From Adenophora triphylla var. japonica (Eukaryota; Streptophyta; Magnoliopsida; Asterales; Campanulaceae), in assembly GCA_022495995.1 (NCBI GenBank), contig JAFEMH010000733.1:1-64000 (forward strand): a stretch of DNA of 64,000 bases. The letters run 5' to 3'. The notes below the pieces were generated by a model. It ran no database searches. It worked only from the letters and a program-made list of their open reading frames with translations, and was not told the DNA's origin. Within the stretch, counting starts at the first letter, position 1; every line of letters begins with the position of its first letter. Of the stretch, positions 1 through 11,398 are shown one piece after another. The position numbers and the translations under genes are program-made.

Positions 1-1069
1 GACGTCGAGTGTTTAATGCAGGAGTTTGTTGTAATGGCGGGAGTAATGAAGCGTGATCCGAATGCAGGTTTTGGGTGGTGTTGGTAATCCGAACGCAGCG
101 AGATGATGGACATGTTCCGAGGGTTCCTTCGACATAATGGCAAACCTCGAGAATCAGAATTTGAATCGGAGAATCTAGGCGGAGCCAAGGGCGGCATGGT
201 TTGGTGTGGAAGTTTGTTAAGATGTACTCCTCCTAGCTTCAACGGAGATCCGGATCCGGTGAAGGGCATAAGAGGTGGCTTCGAGGCTATTGAACAAGAT
301 TTTTCAAGCGGCAAGCATGGAGAGAGCTACGGGATGCGGAGAAAGTAGAGAGGTGCGCCTGTTTTCAAATTGGAAGGACCGGCGGAAGGCATTGGTGGCA
401 AGTGGTAAAGGATGGTTGGGACCAGAGATTTGACACCCGGGCGCGAGACGTGGGAAGGAGAACTTCACGCTCAAGTTCCGAGATCACTTCTGTGCCGATG
501 GTTACTAGAGACAAGAAAGAAAGCGCGAGTTCCTGAAGCCAGAGCAAAGGGACCAATGACGATAGCGCAAAGTATGTCGGCAAAAGCTCCTTACAGCAGT
601 TGGCCCGATATCAAGTCCCCCATTTGGCGCCGGATGAGGAGGCGAGTTTACCGGTTTGTGAAAGGTTTAAGAGTTGAGTTTCGGAAGCGGTTGTTGACGC
701 ATAACTTCGCCAATTTCCAAGCGACGGTGAATATGGCGTACCGGATTGAGAACGACATAGAGGAGCATCGTGGTAAGAATGAGGAGGAAACGAGGAACGA
801 GATTTCGGGGTCAAGGATCGGGACAGAGAATAGAGTGCGGCGAGGACTTTCACCCCGGGAGCGAATCGAGGAGGTCATGTGGCGACTCCGGCAAATCGTG
901 CGACTTCCGGTCAGCTTGGGACAACATGTGGGTTTTGCAAGAGGATAGGGCATTCCGAAGACAAGTGTTGGAGCAAACAAGGCAAGTGTTTGGAGTGTGG
1001 ATCGCCAGGCCATTTCAGGAGGAATTGTCCCAAGTTTCAGAATAAGCAAGCGACGGGTACCGGATTCGG
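1..1069 (+). pseudogene. gag of Tekay-like element, frameshifted, with zinc knuckles
   Basis: Gag is the structural capsid/nucleocapsid protein that packages the element RNA. Around 640-770 a frame reads RFVKGLRVEFRKRLL and AYRIENDIEEH, typical of the Retrotrans_gag C-terminal half. Around 935-1035 another frame has two CCHC-type knuckles, CGFCKRIGHSEDKC and CLECGSPGHFRRNC. The parts lie in different frames, so several frameshifts separate them. The N-terminus is decayed or outside the window and no start codon can be assigned. Confidence 0.8.
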
Positions 1070-1780
1070 GGGTCAAGGAAGTGGTGTGAAGAGAGATGTT
1101 GATGGGAAACCTAAGGATAGAGTCCAAGGTCGTGTGTTTGCTTTGGGTCGAGGAGAGGTCGATCCTAATGCCGTCATTAGAGGTATAGTTCCTGTCTCAG
1201 GAGTTAAGGCCCGCATTCTTATAGATCCCGGGTCTTCCCATTCATTTGTGGCGTCTCATTTTGCATTCTCATTGCATATCTTGCAAGCCTGAGATCTATG
1301 CCTTATGTGTTAGAGGTCTCTACTCCTATGGGAGAGAGCCTTGAATCTTCTTTGATATATCGTGGATGTGATGTGACTATATGTGGGCATGTATTGCCGG
1401 TGGATTTGGTCGAGCTACCAATCCGTGATTTTGATGTGATCCTTGGTATGGATTGGTTGAGTCAGTGCCATGCTTTGGTAGACTGTCGTAGGAAGCGAGT
1501 TTCATTTGCTATGCACGATGTGCCTACATTTATATTTGATGCCGATAAATCTATGTTCGGGTTACATGTTATTTACGCCTTAAAAGCTAGAAAGATGCTA
1601 TCTAAGGGGTGTACGGGTTACTTAGCTTATGTGGTAGATTCCAATAAGAAGTCTCCCGAGTTAGCTCATGTTCCGGTTGTGAATGAATTTAGTGATGTGT
1701 TCTCTAGTGAGTACTCTATGCCTCCGGACCGTGAGATAGAGTTTTGTATTGACTTAGTACCGTGCCGCTCCTATCTCTAA
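1070..1780 (+). pseudogene. aspartic protease and linker to RT, Tekay-like element
   Basis: The segment has the retropepsin arrangement: ILIDPGSSHSFV near 1210-1250, where chromoviruses usually have DTGASHSF, then VILGMDWL near 1437-1460 as the conserved hydrophobic-Gly strand. The catalytic triplet here reads D-P-G, which would probably disable the enzyme. A TGA at 1290-1292 separates the halves, and the frame resumes at 1298. The stretch ending at 1780 (EFSDVFSSEYSMPPDREIEF) is the normal linker leading into RT. Its normal role would be to cut the Gag-Pol polyprotein. Confidence 0.8.
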
Positions 1781-2540
1781 AGCACCCTATAGAATGGCTC
1801 CTAGGCCGAGCTAAAAGAGTTGAAGGTCCAATTGCAAGAATTGTTAGGCCGGGGTTTTATTCGTCCTAGTGTGTCTCCAGTGGGGAGCACCGGTCTTGTT
1901 TGTTAGGAAGAAGGATGGTACCTTACGATTGTGTATTGACTATCGTTTGTTGAACCAAGCCACCATTAAGAATAAAATATCCTCTTCCGCATATAGGCGA
2001 TTTGTTTGACCCAACTCCAAGGTTCCGTTATCTACTCAAAGCTTGATTTGAGAAGCGGATACCATCGATTGAAAAGATGAGGCCGGATGATGTTGCTAAG
2101 GATGTGACTTTCCGTACTAGATATGGTCATTATGAGTTTGTGGTGATGCCGTTTGGGTTGACTAATGCTCCAGCCGTGTTTATGGATATGATGAACCGTG
2201 TCTTCAAGCCTTATCTCGATAGTTTTGTGGTGGTCTTTATTGATGATATTCTTGTGTATTCTAAGTCCGGGAAGAGCATGAGAATCATTTGAGGATTGTC
2301 TTGTCCAGTTCTTCGTGAGAAGCGGTTGTATGCTAAGTTCGGTAAGTGCGAGTTTTGGCTTGAGCAGATTTCTTTCTTGGGGCATGTTGTGTCGGAGTTT
2401 GGGGGATTTCCGTGGATCCTTCGAAGATTGAAGCCGTGATTAATTGGAAGCAACCTTCGGCCGTGACCGAAGTCCGTAGTTTTCTTGGTTTGGCGGGGTA
2501 CTATCGGAGGTTCATTGAGGGTTTTCTCGGATTGCTACTC
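1781..2540 (+). pseudogene. reverse transcriptase, Tekay-like element, multiply frameshifted
   Basis: The recognisable parts are the opening LRIDYR-like motif near 1928, LDLRSGYHR near 2042, [21 protein letters not shown] at 2110-2175, and the catalytic FIDDILVYS at 2236-2262. The order and spacing are those of a Ty3/gypsy RT. Frameshifts occur near 1780, 1890, 2070 and 2290, so no full-length enzyme can be made. The aspartate pair of the active site is preserved. Confidence 0.85.
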
Positions 2541-2956
2541 CGTTGACTAGGTTGACTCGGAAAGATGTGTTGTTTGTGTGGGATTCCAAGTGTGAAGCAA
2601 GTTTTGATGAATTGAAGAAGAGGTTGACGGCGGCTCAGGTTCTTACCCTTCCGAATGGTTGTGAGAATTTTGTGATCTATAGTGACGCCTCGAAGGCGGG
2701 TTTGGGATGTGTGTTAATGCAAGATGGAAAGGTTATTGCGTATGCCTCTAGGAAGTTATCACCGGCGGAACAGAATTATCCTACTCATGATATGGAATTG
2801 GCGGCGATTGTATTTGCGTTGCATAAGTGGAAGCATTATCTTTACGGAGCGAAATTCGAGATTTTCACCGATCATAAGAGTTTGAAGTACCTATTTACCC
2901 AAAAGGAGTTGAACAACCGGCAAAGAAGATGGTTAGAGTTTTTGAAGGATTTTTGA
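2541..2956 (+). pseudogene. RNase H domain, Tekay-like element
   Basis: An open stretch encodes [16 protein letters not shown], then [20 protein letters not shown], then [11 protein letters not shown] and [12 protein letters not shown]. These are the conserved blocks of the Ty3/gypsy RNase H, with catalytic D (YSDAS), E (DMELAA) and D (TDHKS) all present. This enzyme removes the RNA strand during reverse transcription. The frame ends at 2954-2956, and the DADAISR-like connection to integrase continues in the next open stretch (VVADAISRKA near 2990). Confidence 0.88.
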
Positions 2957-4101
2957 TTGTGTCATATTCTATCATCCGGGAAGGCCAATGTGGTGGCCGA
3001 TGCGATTAGCCGAAAGGCGTATATGACGACCTTGAGTTCTCGGGAGTTGAAGAGTGAAGTGATAGTTGCGAATGTTCGAGCCGTTCCGATATTGTATGGT
3101 GATTTGAAGGAAGCTCAACAAGAAGATCCGGAATTGAAGAAAATTTGTGATCAAGTGCAAGATGGGAAAGCGGGATTTTGCTTTGAATCGAGATGGGATT
3201 TTAACTTTCCAAGGGAGAATTTGCGTTCCGTCATCGCCGGAAATCAAGAAGCGTGTTTTAGAGGATGGCCATAAGTCCAAGTTTGCGATTCATCCGGGAG
3301 TACCAAAATGTATCAAGACTTGAAGCGTGGATATTGGTGGAATGGAATGAAAAGAGAAATAGCGGATTATGTATCTAAGTGTTTGACGTGTCAACGGATT
3401 AAGCGGAACATCAAAGACCGCGGGACTACTTCAACCATTGGATATTCCGGAATGGAAATGGGAAGGAATCTCGATGGATTTTGTTTCGGGTTTGCCTCTC
3501 ACCGCGAAGAAGATGGATGCTATATGGGTTATTGTGGATCGGTTGACGAAGTCGGCTCATTTTCTTCCGGTATCAACCAAGTTTTCGTTAGAGAAGTTAG
3601 CTCGATTGTACATGAAAGAGATTGTGAGACTTCACGGGGTTCGGTTAGCATTGTTTCCGATAGAGATCCGAGGTTTACATCTAGATTTTGGAGAGCATTG
3701 CATGAAGCTTTGGGTTCTAAGTTGTGTTTTAGTACGGCGTTTCATCCTCAAACCGATGGTCGGTCAGAGAACTATTCGGATACTTGAGGATATGTTACGA
3801 GCTTGTGTGATGGATTTCCAATTGTCTTGGGAGGATCATTTACCTTTAGTGGAGTTTGCTTACAACAACAGGTTATCGATCCCGTATTGAGATGGCTCCG
3901 TATGAAGCTTTGTATGGTAGGAAGTGTCGATCTCCGTGTGTTGGGACGAGGTTGGTGAAGCAAGACTTTGGGGTCGGATTTGGTTCGAGATTCTACGGAG
4001 AAGATCAAGGTGATTCGAGATAGATTGAAGACGGCTCGAGTCGACGGAAAAGCTACGCCGACAATAGAAGACGGGATTTATCATTTCGGGTTGGTGACTT
4101 T
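2957..4101 (+). pseudogene. integrase, Tekay-like element, frameshifted
   Basis: The connection region is followed by the zinc-binding HHCC part (H near 3270 and at IHPGVPKM, then KCLTCQRIK near 3380-3410). The catalytic core follows: MDFVSGLP and [13 protein letters not shown] (3470-3580), [12 protein letters not shown] (3657-3695), then [10 protein letters not shown] (3740-3770). The DDE residues are visible but spread over three frames (breaks near 3430, 3640 and 3780). It would insert the element cDNA into chromatin. Confidence 0.85.
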
Positions 4102-4530
4102 GTGTTCTTGAAGGTTTCTCCGAGGACGGGGATTAAAAGGTTTGGTAATAAGGGTAAGTTGGCTCCGAGGTTTGTGGGACCGTTTGAGATTCTAGAGAAG
4201 ATAGGGGAATTGGCTTACCGGTTAGCGTTGCCTCCGTCTCTCTCTTTGCTCCATGATGTTTTCCATGTCTCGATGTTAAGAAAGTATTGTCATGATCCCT
4301 CCCATGTTTTGAGCTCTCCTCCCGATGATGTCCAAGCGGACATGTCGTATGTTGAAGAGCCATTAAGAGTCTTAGAATTTCAAGTTAAAGAGTTGAGAAC
4401 CAAGAGTATCCCGATAGTAAAAGTACTTTGGAAGAATCACACCGTAGAGGAAGCGACGTGGGAACTAGAGTCGGAGATGAGAGCGAAATACCCGTGGTTG
4501 TTTGAAAATCCAAGTAAGTTTCCTTTTTAA
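4102..4530 (+). pseudogene. integrase C-terminus with chromodomain
   Basis: The open stretch carries KLAPRFVGPFEILEKIGELAYRL (integrase C-terminal SH3-like fold), LHDVFHVSMLRKY, then a chromodomain-like end with YVEEPLRVLEFQV and KVLWKNHTVEEATWELE, closing at PWLFENPSKFPF and a stop. Chromodomains in this class are thought to steer integration to marked chromatin. This is the longest undamaged segment of the element's pol gene. The stop precedes the polypurine tract by about 20 bases, as expected. Confidence 0.88.
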
Positions 4531-4550
4531 AATTCGGGTCGAATTTTCTT

Positions 4551-4560
4551 TAAGGGGGAG
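4551..4560 (+). promoter_or_regulatory. polypurine tract of Tekay-like element
   Basis: TAAGGGGGAG lies 4 bases before the TGTGACGACCC start of the 3' LTR. It is the expected primer site for plus-strand DNA synthesis. Confidence 0.8.
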
Positions 4561-4564
4561 TGAG

Positions 4565-6827
4565 TGTGACGACCCCAACCCTAGGCACTCATTTTAATAT
4601 TTAATTATATGCTTTTAATATTCATATTATCTTTATGTGTTCAATTTTATCTTTAAATTCTTAAATTTAGGTAAATTGGGTGAAAAGTAAAATTAGGATC
4701 TTATAAGAATTTATTGGTCAATTAAATAAAGAAACTTGTGGAAATAATAAAAATGGAAAATTAATAAAATGATAAATAATGTGGGGAGGTTAAATGAGTA
4801 GGATGAATTAATGGGATAATGTTTAATTTAATTTTGATTTGGGTAGAATGAAAGCCTTGGTTTAGATATTTTGGAGGGGGGGGCCAAGTGTCTTACTCCT
4901 TCCTAGGTTGCCAAGTGTCCTCCCCCCCTTCACTTCTCTTACTCCCATCCCCTCCTTCTCCCTCCTTCTCCTTCATTCACTTCATTCTCCATCCTAGAGC
5001 AAGAAAGAAAACCTCCATTGAAGCCTTTGCACAAGCTTTGGAAATCCAAGACTTTCTTCACCAAAATTCAAGTCCTAGAGCTCCATTGAAGTTGGGTGAT
5101 TTAGAGGAAACCTTCTAGCTAGAAAGATCAAGCATTTCCTTCTAAAATCCAAGTAAGTTGTTATGACTTCTCTTCTCATGAATGTTCATGAATATTTCTT
5201 GTGGTTCTTGTTCTTATGTTGGTGATTTCTTGCTTGGGAAAACTATGGGGAGTTGAATGTGTTGATTTAGAACCTTGTTGGGTTTGTAGAAATATTGTGA
5301 GTTATGGAAGTTGAATGGATCTAGGTTTAAGACTTGATTTCATGGAGTTAAAGGAGTAGATTAAAGTTACCCAAGTTGGAAATGCCCTTTAGGTTCATAA
5401 CTTAGGATGCATTTGGTTGGACATTGGGTTTCTTGGGATTTTTGTGTTGATTTCTGCTTTTTACGAATTGGGCCGAGGGACGAGTCGTCCCTTGGATAAA
5501 GGGAAGTCGTGACCTAAGGGGGACGCCGGGTTCGGTGGGGGTAATTTGGGGACGAGTCGTGCCACTGGGGACGAGTCGTCCCGGCGCATTTTCTCACCTC
5601 AACTTTATAGCTATTCAAACCTAATCAAACTCGAACCAAAATGAAATATCTTTAACCTAGATTAAAGTAGAATACTTTGGCTTCACAATGACGTTCTAAG
5701 TGATTAAAATGGAATGGTGGAAGTACCTTAAATGTTGCTTGGAAAACGTTAGATAAACTAGTTTAGTAACTAAACAATTATGATCCCAACTTGGTAGATT
5801 CCCCTTAGACCTTTCAAGAGGCTATGTATTATTGTATAATGACTTTGTAGGATGGATTTATGCTACTTCCTTGCCTTACATTGAGTTCATATACATTGTT
5901 TCTATTGCATAGTGTATTGAATAAATGTTGCACTATGATATTGGTTGGACATGAGTATAGTTTACCATGTTGATATGTTGTTATCCCTTTTTGTGGATTT
6001 TATTCAAGTATCTATTATGTGCTTGATTTTGTGTGAGTCGGTGACGTTGGGGTATAACGAGAATACGATCAATTATGGAAGTGTGACCTAATGTGATCGG
6101 ATTATGTTATATTCGTGACCGTCCCCTCCCGCTGCCACAGTTGGGGTATAGCGTCTGTATTGAGCCAAAAGCCTTACAGAGTTGCTACTGTCTTTATTTG
6201 GTTCCCTGAAAAACGGGTCTTATAAGGCGTGAGTATTGCCTAAGCAGCTCACTGTAAGATTGGATTATTATTATTATAACCAATGTTGTACGACTATTGT
6301 TCAGACGGGAAAAGGTAAACCAAGGTAACGGAACGTGTTTATAGCTTTTCCAATGTGTTATGTGCGACTTGTTATATGTTGCATTTATTTGGCATATTGC
6401 TGCATATCATAATAGCTTCTTGAGATTTATTCTCACCCCTCTCCCTTTCTTGTTTTAGATCCCGAGACGGGAGGACCGCCCAAGTAAGGACGGAGAGGAG
6501 TTTGGAGTAATCTTTTGGGGTATTGTCAGGGTATGTTTAGGGTGACGTATAAATTGTATTTTGGTAATTCCATTCTTGGAGTTTGTAATTATAAACCTTA
6601 AACTCTACGTCATAACCCTAAATCTTTTGTAACTAAACAGTTAACTATTTTCAAAGTTAGTTATCTCCTCCTCCGATGTGGAGTAGAGTGGAGTTCTTTT
6701 GAAATGTTATGTTATTCATGTTCATGCTTGAAAGTCAAAGTAAAGTTTTAAAAGTTTAGTGTTTTTGGGTTAGTTTGGGGACGCACCAACTCGGGACACG
6801 TGTAGGTTCCGGGTCGGGGTCCCCACA
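4565..6827 (+). repeat. 3' LTR of Tekay-like element (2263 bp)
   Basis: The LTR starts TGTGACGACCCC and ends GGGGTCCCCACA, giving TGTG...CACA ends typical of Del/Tekay LTRs, and its length suits the family. A pyrimidine-rich stretch (4920-4990) and an AG/GT-like exon end follow in the transcribed part. A short open frame at 4888-5118 is not considered coding. No second LTR is visible in the window. Confidence 0.85.
5477..5582. repeat. three near-palindromic GGGACGAGTCGTCCC motifs inside the LTR
   Basis: Copies lie at 5477-5491, 5549-5563 (last bases changed) and 5568-5582. Each is an inverted repeat GGGACGA-TCGTCCC around one central base. They may be transcription-factor sites or a self-complementary RNA element; the function is not known from the sequence. 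Confidence 0.7.
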
Positions 6828-7696
6828 ATTTCTCCCCATGTCCCTAAAGTTGGAATCCTTCTCCAAGGATTGTCTAAAAAGCCTCCTAAGGCATAAAAGA
6901 CATAGGATGAGCATAAAGATCCAATCTGTATATCCCATTCCCCTAGTCCCGTGGTTCTTGAGCATTCCATAGTGAGGATTGGTGTAAAGACTCCATCTTT
7001 ACATCAATCCCATTACAAAAATGCCATAATCTTTGTCCCTTTAGAAATCAATGAGTCTTAGTCCCAAAATCTCCGATAATCACTTGAGACAAACACAAAA
7101 TGTCCCTATGAATCACCATTGTCTCAAGATGTAGGATTGATGGACAAAGATTCATTCTTTTTCTAAAAAGCCTCATTCTTGGACTTAAAAACAAGTTCTT
7201 CGATCACATTCGACTAAAATCCCCAAGGAAAGTTAGATTAAGACATACCAAGGCTCCTACGCCTATGTTGATTGATTAATCTAATGGGAGGGTAGATAGG
7301 TCCCGTAATGATGATAATAAGTTCAAAGTGAGTACGGGATCAAAATCCTGAAAAACACCAAAGTCCAAGGTATCCCGAACTAAAACCTTCTTAAAATGGT
7401 TCTTACGTTCGGATAAAAACTTGGCACATCTTTTCTCTTTTCTCAAACACACACAAGCACACAAACAAGCAAAAATTTATGGACCTTGGAAGACTTGCTT
7501 TTGCAAGGCTCCTTGGGTGAACGCCAAACGTTCTTCCCAAGGAGTAACTTAACCTCCGGACCCTTTTCCATTTTTTCAAAGTTTTGAGGATAAATCAAAA
7601 TGGCGTGGCGACTCCGTTTTTCATAAATCCGGTGTTTTCAAACTGAGGTGAACTCGGCCCTTTTTTGTAAAAAAGGAAAAACGGGGCACATTCACA
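6828..7696 (+). repeat. 5' LTR remnant of Tat/Ogre-like element
   Basis: The right end is defined by TTCACA at 7691-7696, three bases before the PBS. The left end was probably removed or displaced by the Tekay insertion ending at 6827. A TGGCGACTCCG segment at 7606-7616 resembles the PBS about 95 bases downstream. No coding potential is supported here. Confidence 0.65.
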
Positions 7697-7699
7697 GTT

Positions 7700-7717
7700 T
7701 GGCGACTCTGTTGGGGA
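7700..7717 (+). promoter_or_regulatory. primer-binding site of Tat/Ogre-like element
   Basis: TGGCGACTCTGTTGGGGA matches the form of PBS used by plant Tat/Ogre elements, which is complementary to the 3' end of a tRNA (tRNA-Arg in described Ogre elements). It marks the start of minus-strand DNA synthesis. Confidence 0.75.
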
Positions 7718-9044
7718 CTAAGTAAATGTTTTCCAAACTTCTTCTCTCATAAGAAGCGTTGGAAACATTTACGAGGGTTAGCCTTCCGTCACAGGTCCAA
7801 TATTTGTGCTTGTGCAATTTTTCTTTTTTCATGCATCCTTTGTGTTATTTTTGGCTTGTGCATATTCTGAATGATAAACATGTACGACTCTGAAGCTGAA
7901 AGTTGCTAAAAATCCCTGGAAAAACAGTCTGGGATAGCAACAATTTGGAACCTGGAAAACTACTGGTTCTAGCCGGGTAGCCTGATCTGCCCTGGTCTGC
8001 GCCGTGTGGCTTCATCAACAGTTCCACTAGGACAATTTTCATCTGAGGTTAATCTGGAAACCGTGGCGATCTGCGACTATTCAGTCCTGAATCTGGCGTG
8101 GTTCCAGAAAATTTATGTGCTTAAGTGATGCATTTTCCCCGTCCCAAAACATTCTTTTAAAACACATGATGAAAAATCTCTATTTTAACTCAAAAAAGAA
8201 TTTTTAGGTGACCGCACACTACACGCACTATATATATCCTGTACACTTTTGCACGCATGTCCTTAACCCGGGATGGTTGTTCATTTGCAGTCGCGGACAG
8301 TGTTATGACTCTCCCGGGCGCGAACGGAATCATCCCAAACTCCCCATGGTAGCCAGTGTCGACCACTGCACTAGTCCGTGTCACACTTTCAAAATCGTGA
8401 CTTTTTTGTTGGTTTTTGTCTAGACCGTGTCATACAGCTTCGTCGTATACCCCCGTAAAAGTCAAATCCGAGCCTATGCTAAAAGTCAAGATTTCCAGCG
8501 CAAGCGAAGCCTTGCCGAAATTTTGTTAGGCAAAATTGGCAAAATCTTGACCCCGGCATTGACTTTGACTTTGACTTGCACAAAGTATGCAACAACGCTC
8601 AATGTGACGTTGTGTCATTCGATTTTTAACGTCCGACCTATGCCAATTATTTTCCTTGGACAATGCCGAAGTCAACGTCTCTCGCGCAAGCGAAGATCAG
8701 CCGAAATTTCGTTAGGGCTAAAGACTTGACTTTCACGGCATTGACATTGACTATAATCCGCATCGCTCGTGCGTTAAAATTCCTATGATCCACTAGACCC
8801 TAGGACCGTTCTTCTCTCTCGGTCGGTGGGATCCGCTTGCCCTATAGGACCCTCGCCTGGGGCTGTCCACCCTGGGATGTCGAAATACAGGTGCAAAACG
8901 AGGGGCTTATAGACGTAGTGACGGAGCCCACTGATCCTGGGTCTAGAGTAGTTGCGAAAAAGAAGAGCAACCTTTTCCAACCAAATAGAAATAATTAAAA
9001 GACATTGTTTAAAGTAAACTTGAAGATTCTTAACTGCATGTTAC
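7718..9044 (+). other. untranslated leader of Tat/Ogre-like element with a diverged duplication
   Basis: About 1.3 kb lies between the PBS and the first gag-like frame, as in long Ogre leaders. Two diverged copies of a block are visible, at about 8495-8575 and 8681-8755. Each starts GCGCAAGCGAAG (8498 and 8684, spacing 186) and ends in a GGCATTGAC-type run. No protein domain is recognised. Confidence 0.6.
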
Positions 9045-10837
9045 TTGAGCCTTCAGCCTAAACACCTACCCCCGAGTCTAAACCTTGCCTATCCCTTTCC
9101 CGCAGCGAGAAAGAAGTGGGTGAGAATACCGGGTCAGCAGCTTTTTAGTGCAGAAATTTCAGGCTCAGACAGTTCGTCAGAATCTTCAGTTTCGTCTACT
9201 CAGTGGTTTAGAATGGCAGATCTGACAGAAAACAGTGGTGGTATGGGTAATCCGGTGACTAGAGAGGAAGAGTTAGCCCTCGCCTTGAAAAACAGCCGCA
9301 AGGCTCATGAAGAGCAGCAACCCATGCTCATCGATGCTCTTCGCCGTCATAGGGGGGGGTGTTCAGATAGTAGTTGAAGCAAATGGTTCTTTGGTCATGG
9401 TGGAAGATGAGACTCCAGAAACAGTGATTTCAGCCCCTCCATCCTACAACCAATGCCCTCCTCCATCTACATATGATCCCTTACCAAAGACTACTCCCTA
9501 TCAATCCTTCGCAGCACCTCAGGCCATCAGGGCTCCATCGCCCTCAGCTCCTCAGATAAGACCCAGCTTCGTTCACTATCAACAGAGAACGAATGCTACA
9601 GCCACCCCAGTCTCTCAGTCTCAGCATTATCCCATAGAATTCACTCCTCCTCATCACGGACCATCCCAATTGATTTTGAAACCTCAGAACCAATCCAATG
9701 ATCTCCTCAAACCTTGCTCCGCAACAGCAGATCTTCCATCTCCAGCCTTGCCAACAGGACCCCATGAGGCTCCTTACTCCTTATTTTACCCCGGTAGCTA
9801 TGGATCCAATCCCTATGCCTCCGGCATGTCCTACGGAAACCAAGGACAAGGTCAAGTTTACACCTATTTCCCTTAAAAAGATCCTCAGGTCGTGGTACCA
9901 GCCACCTACTGTGCCGCCATTCAAGTCTGATAACCCTACCCTGGAACCGAGCAATCCTAAAATGTCATCTGACCCTAACATGGCCTGGCTCGTGGAGCAA
10001 GTTAAGTCCATGCAAGATAAGTTTGGTGAACTGAACACTAAGAAAGTAGCCTATCAGATCACCGATCCAAGCAAAATTGTTCCCCTTCCTCCAAAATTTC
10101 GGATGCCTGAGATTGAAAAGTTCAACGGCACGGACTATCCCCGAACTCACATCGAAAGTTACCTTCTGGCTATGAGGGCCAAGGATTGTACGTATCAGCA
10201 AATGGCCGATCATTTTCAACTATCATTAAAGGGTTCAGCTCTTAGGTGGTTCTTGCATGTAAAGCCAGAGGCCCAAGCCACATGGGACCAGATTAAGGAA
10301 GCATTCATGGAAAAGTACAAGGCCAACTTAAACTGGGAAACTAGCAGAAACGACTTGCAAGGGACTTTGCAGCGCTCAGATGAGTCGGTGGGTGTATTTT
10401 ACAAGAGATGGAATTGGACGCTTATTGAAATGATGACCCCGTTGAATAAAGAAGAACAGATGGAAATCTCCCAGTCCTGCTTAAATCCCCAGTTAAGGGT
10501 CCAGATTGGCAATTACTATTATCCCGATCTCCGATCGATGGTGAATGCTGGCACCAAATTTGAAAATGCCTTCAACATGGCACCAGTTACAGGAACCAGT
10601 AACTCCTACCGGTATAGAGTACCAACCTCAAACACTCCAGCCAGCGCCGTGAAGGGAAAAGAAACAGTAGGGGCAGTCAATTACATTCAGAATGAGAAAG
10701 TCGGACAAAGTTCAGGTCAGACAGCTGCTACAAAGCGAAGGCCTCGCTTCTACATTGCTGAAGACTTCGGAATGCCGTTGGAAAAAGTATTCGATGGTTT
10801 GGTAGCTGAGGGGCTTATTAGACCTCTGGAGAATTAG
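9045..10837 (+). pseudogene. gag of Tat/Ogre-like element, frameshifted
   Basis: The N-terminal part (from 9045) contains MADLTENSGG and an acidic/amide-rich stretch. A run of eight G near 9353-9360 shifts the frame into a proline/serine/glutamine-rich segment (9370-9876). The frame used from 9698 then carries the capsid-like domain near 10080-10560, with KFNGTDYPRTHIESYL, LKGSALRWFLHV, ATWDQIKEAFMEKY and GVFYKRWN. This corresponds to the Retrotrans_gag family. An in-frame TAG ends it at 10837, and the same frame reopens at once. Confidence 0.8.
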
Positions 10838-11398
10838 AAACCCAAGAACCTTAACATTAGGTTGGACGAATCTAAGCATTGTCTTTCCCACAAGTACCAT
10901 GGGCATACCACCAATGACTGCGCCTATTTAAAGCACCCGATCTCCCGTCTGATCGAGGAAGCCAAGCTTGAACCGCCTCGGGGCCCCAATACAGTCAAGA
11001 ATCCTCTTCCGGCCAATGACCGAGTGAATGTGATTGAGTTCGGAAATTCAGAGCAAGCAAATGCAGTAGGGTTCGGAAATCCAAAGATTATGGACATCCT
11101 AGAATTCAACTTTCCTTACGTTGAATTGCATGGGGAATGGAAAGATCTGATTGATGCCTCAGCCAGGGAAGGGAAATTTGGCCCTATAATAGGGACTAAT
11201 TTCATTAATGTCGTTGAAGCAAGATCTCTTTTCGACAACATCGAGTCAGTTACCATAGTCAAGATTACCGATGAAAAACTCACTTATGAAGATTGTGAGG
11301 CCGAAGTCTCCCCAGAACCCTTCATCACCCATGGTGAACATAACGTGTTTGTAATGGCCCTTACTGCTCAGGAGGATCAGTCCCAACCACCAGCCTAG
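10838..11398 (+). pseudogene. gag C-terminus with Tat-type zinc-knuckle-like motif
   Basis: The frame continues from gag after one stop. HCLSHKYHGHTTNDCAYLK (about 10880-10935) is the Tat-lineage equivalent of a nucleic-acid-binding knuckle with Cys and His spaced as C-x3-H-x3-H-x4-C. The following acidic segment probably leads into the protease, but no D-S/T-G motif was found, so the protease is absent, diverged or in the damaged part after 11398. Confidence 0.7.

Larger units (their letters stand above)
1..6827 (+). mobile_element. Ty3/gypsy LTR retrotransposon, Del/Tekay-like chromovirus, 5' truncated by window edge
   Basis: The domains run gag, protease, RT, RNase H, integrase, chromodomain, polypurine tract, 3' LTR, which is Ty3/gypsy order. 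The C-terminal chromodomain after the integrase places it among the chromoviruses, and its wording (KVLWKNHTVEEATWELE) is of the Del/Tekay kind. The reading frame is broken many times, so the copy is dead. The 5' LTR and PBS lie left of the window. The right border is well defined by the TGTG...CACA ends of the 3' LTR. The element appears to sit in the LTR of the next (Tat/Ogre-like) element, since LTR-like sequence continues directly after 6827. The target-site duplication cannot be tested without the left end. Confidence 0.9.

Noticed and set aside
4888..5118. Short Pro/Ser-rich open frame in the Tekay LTR
   Set aside because: It arises from a pyrimidine-rich leader stretch and has no homology signal.
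1..6827. Endogenous pararetrovirus
   Set aside because: The element has LTRs, an integrase and a chromodomain, and no movement or coat protein motif.
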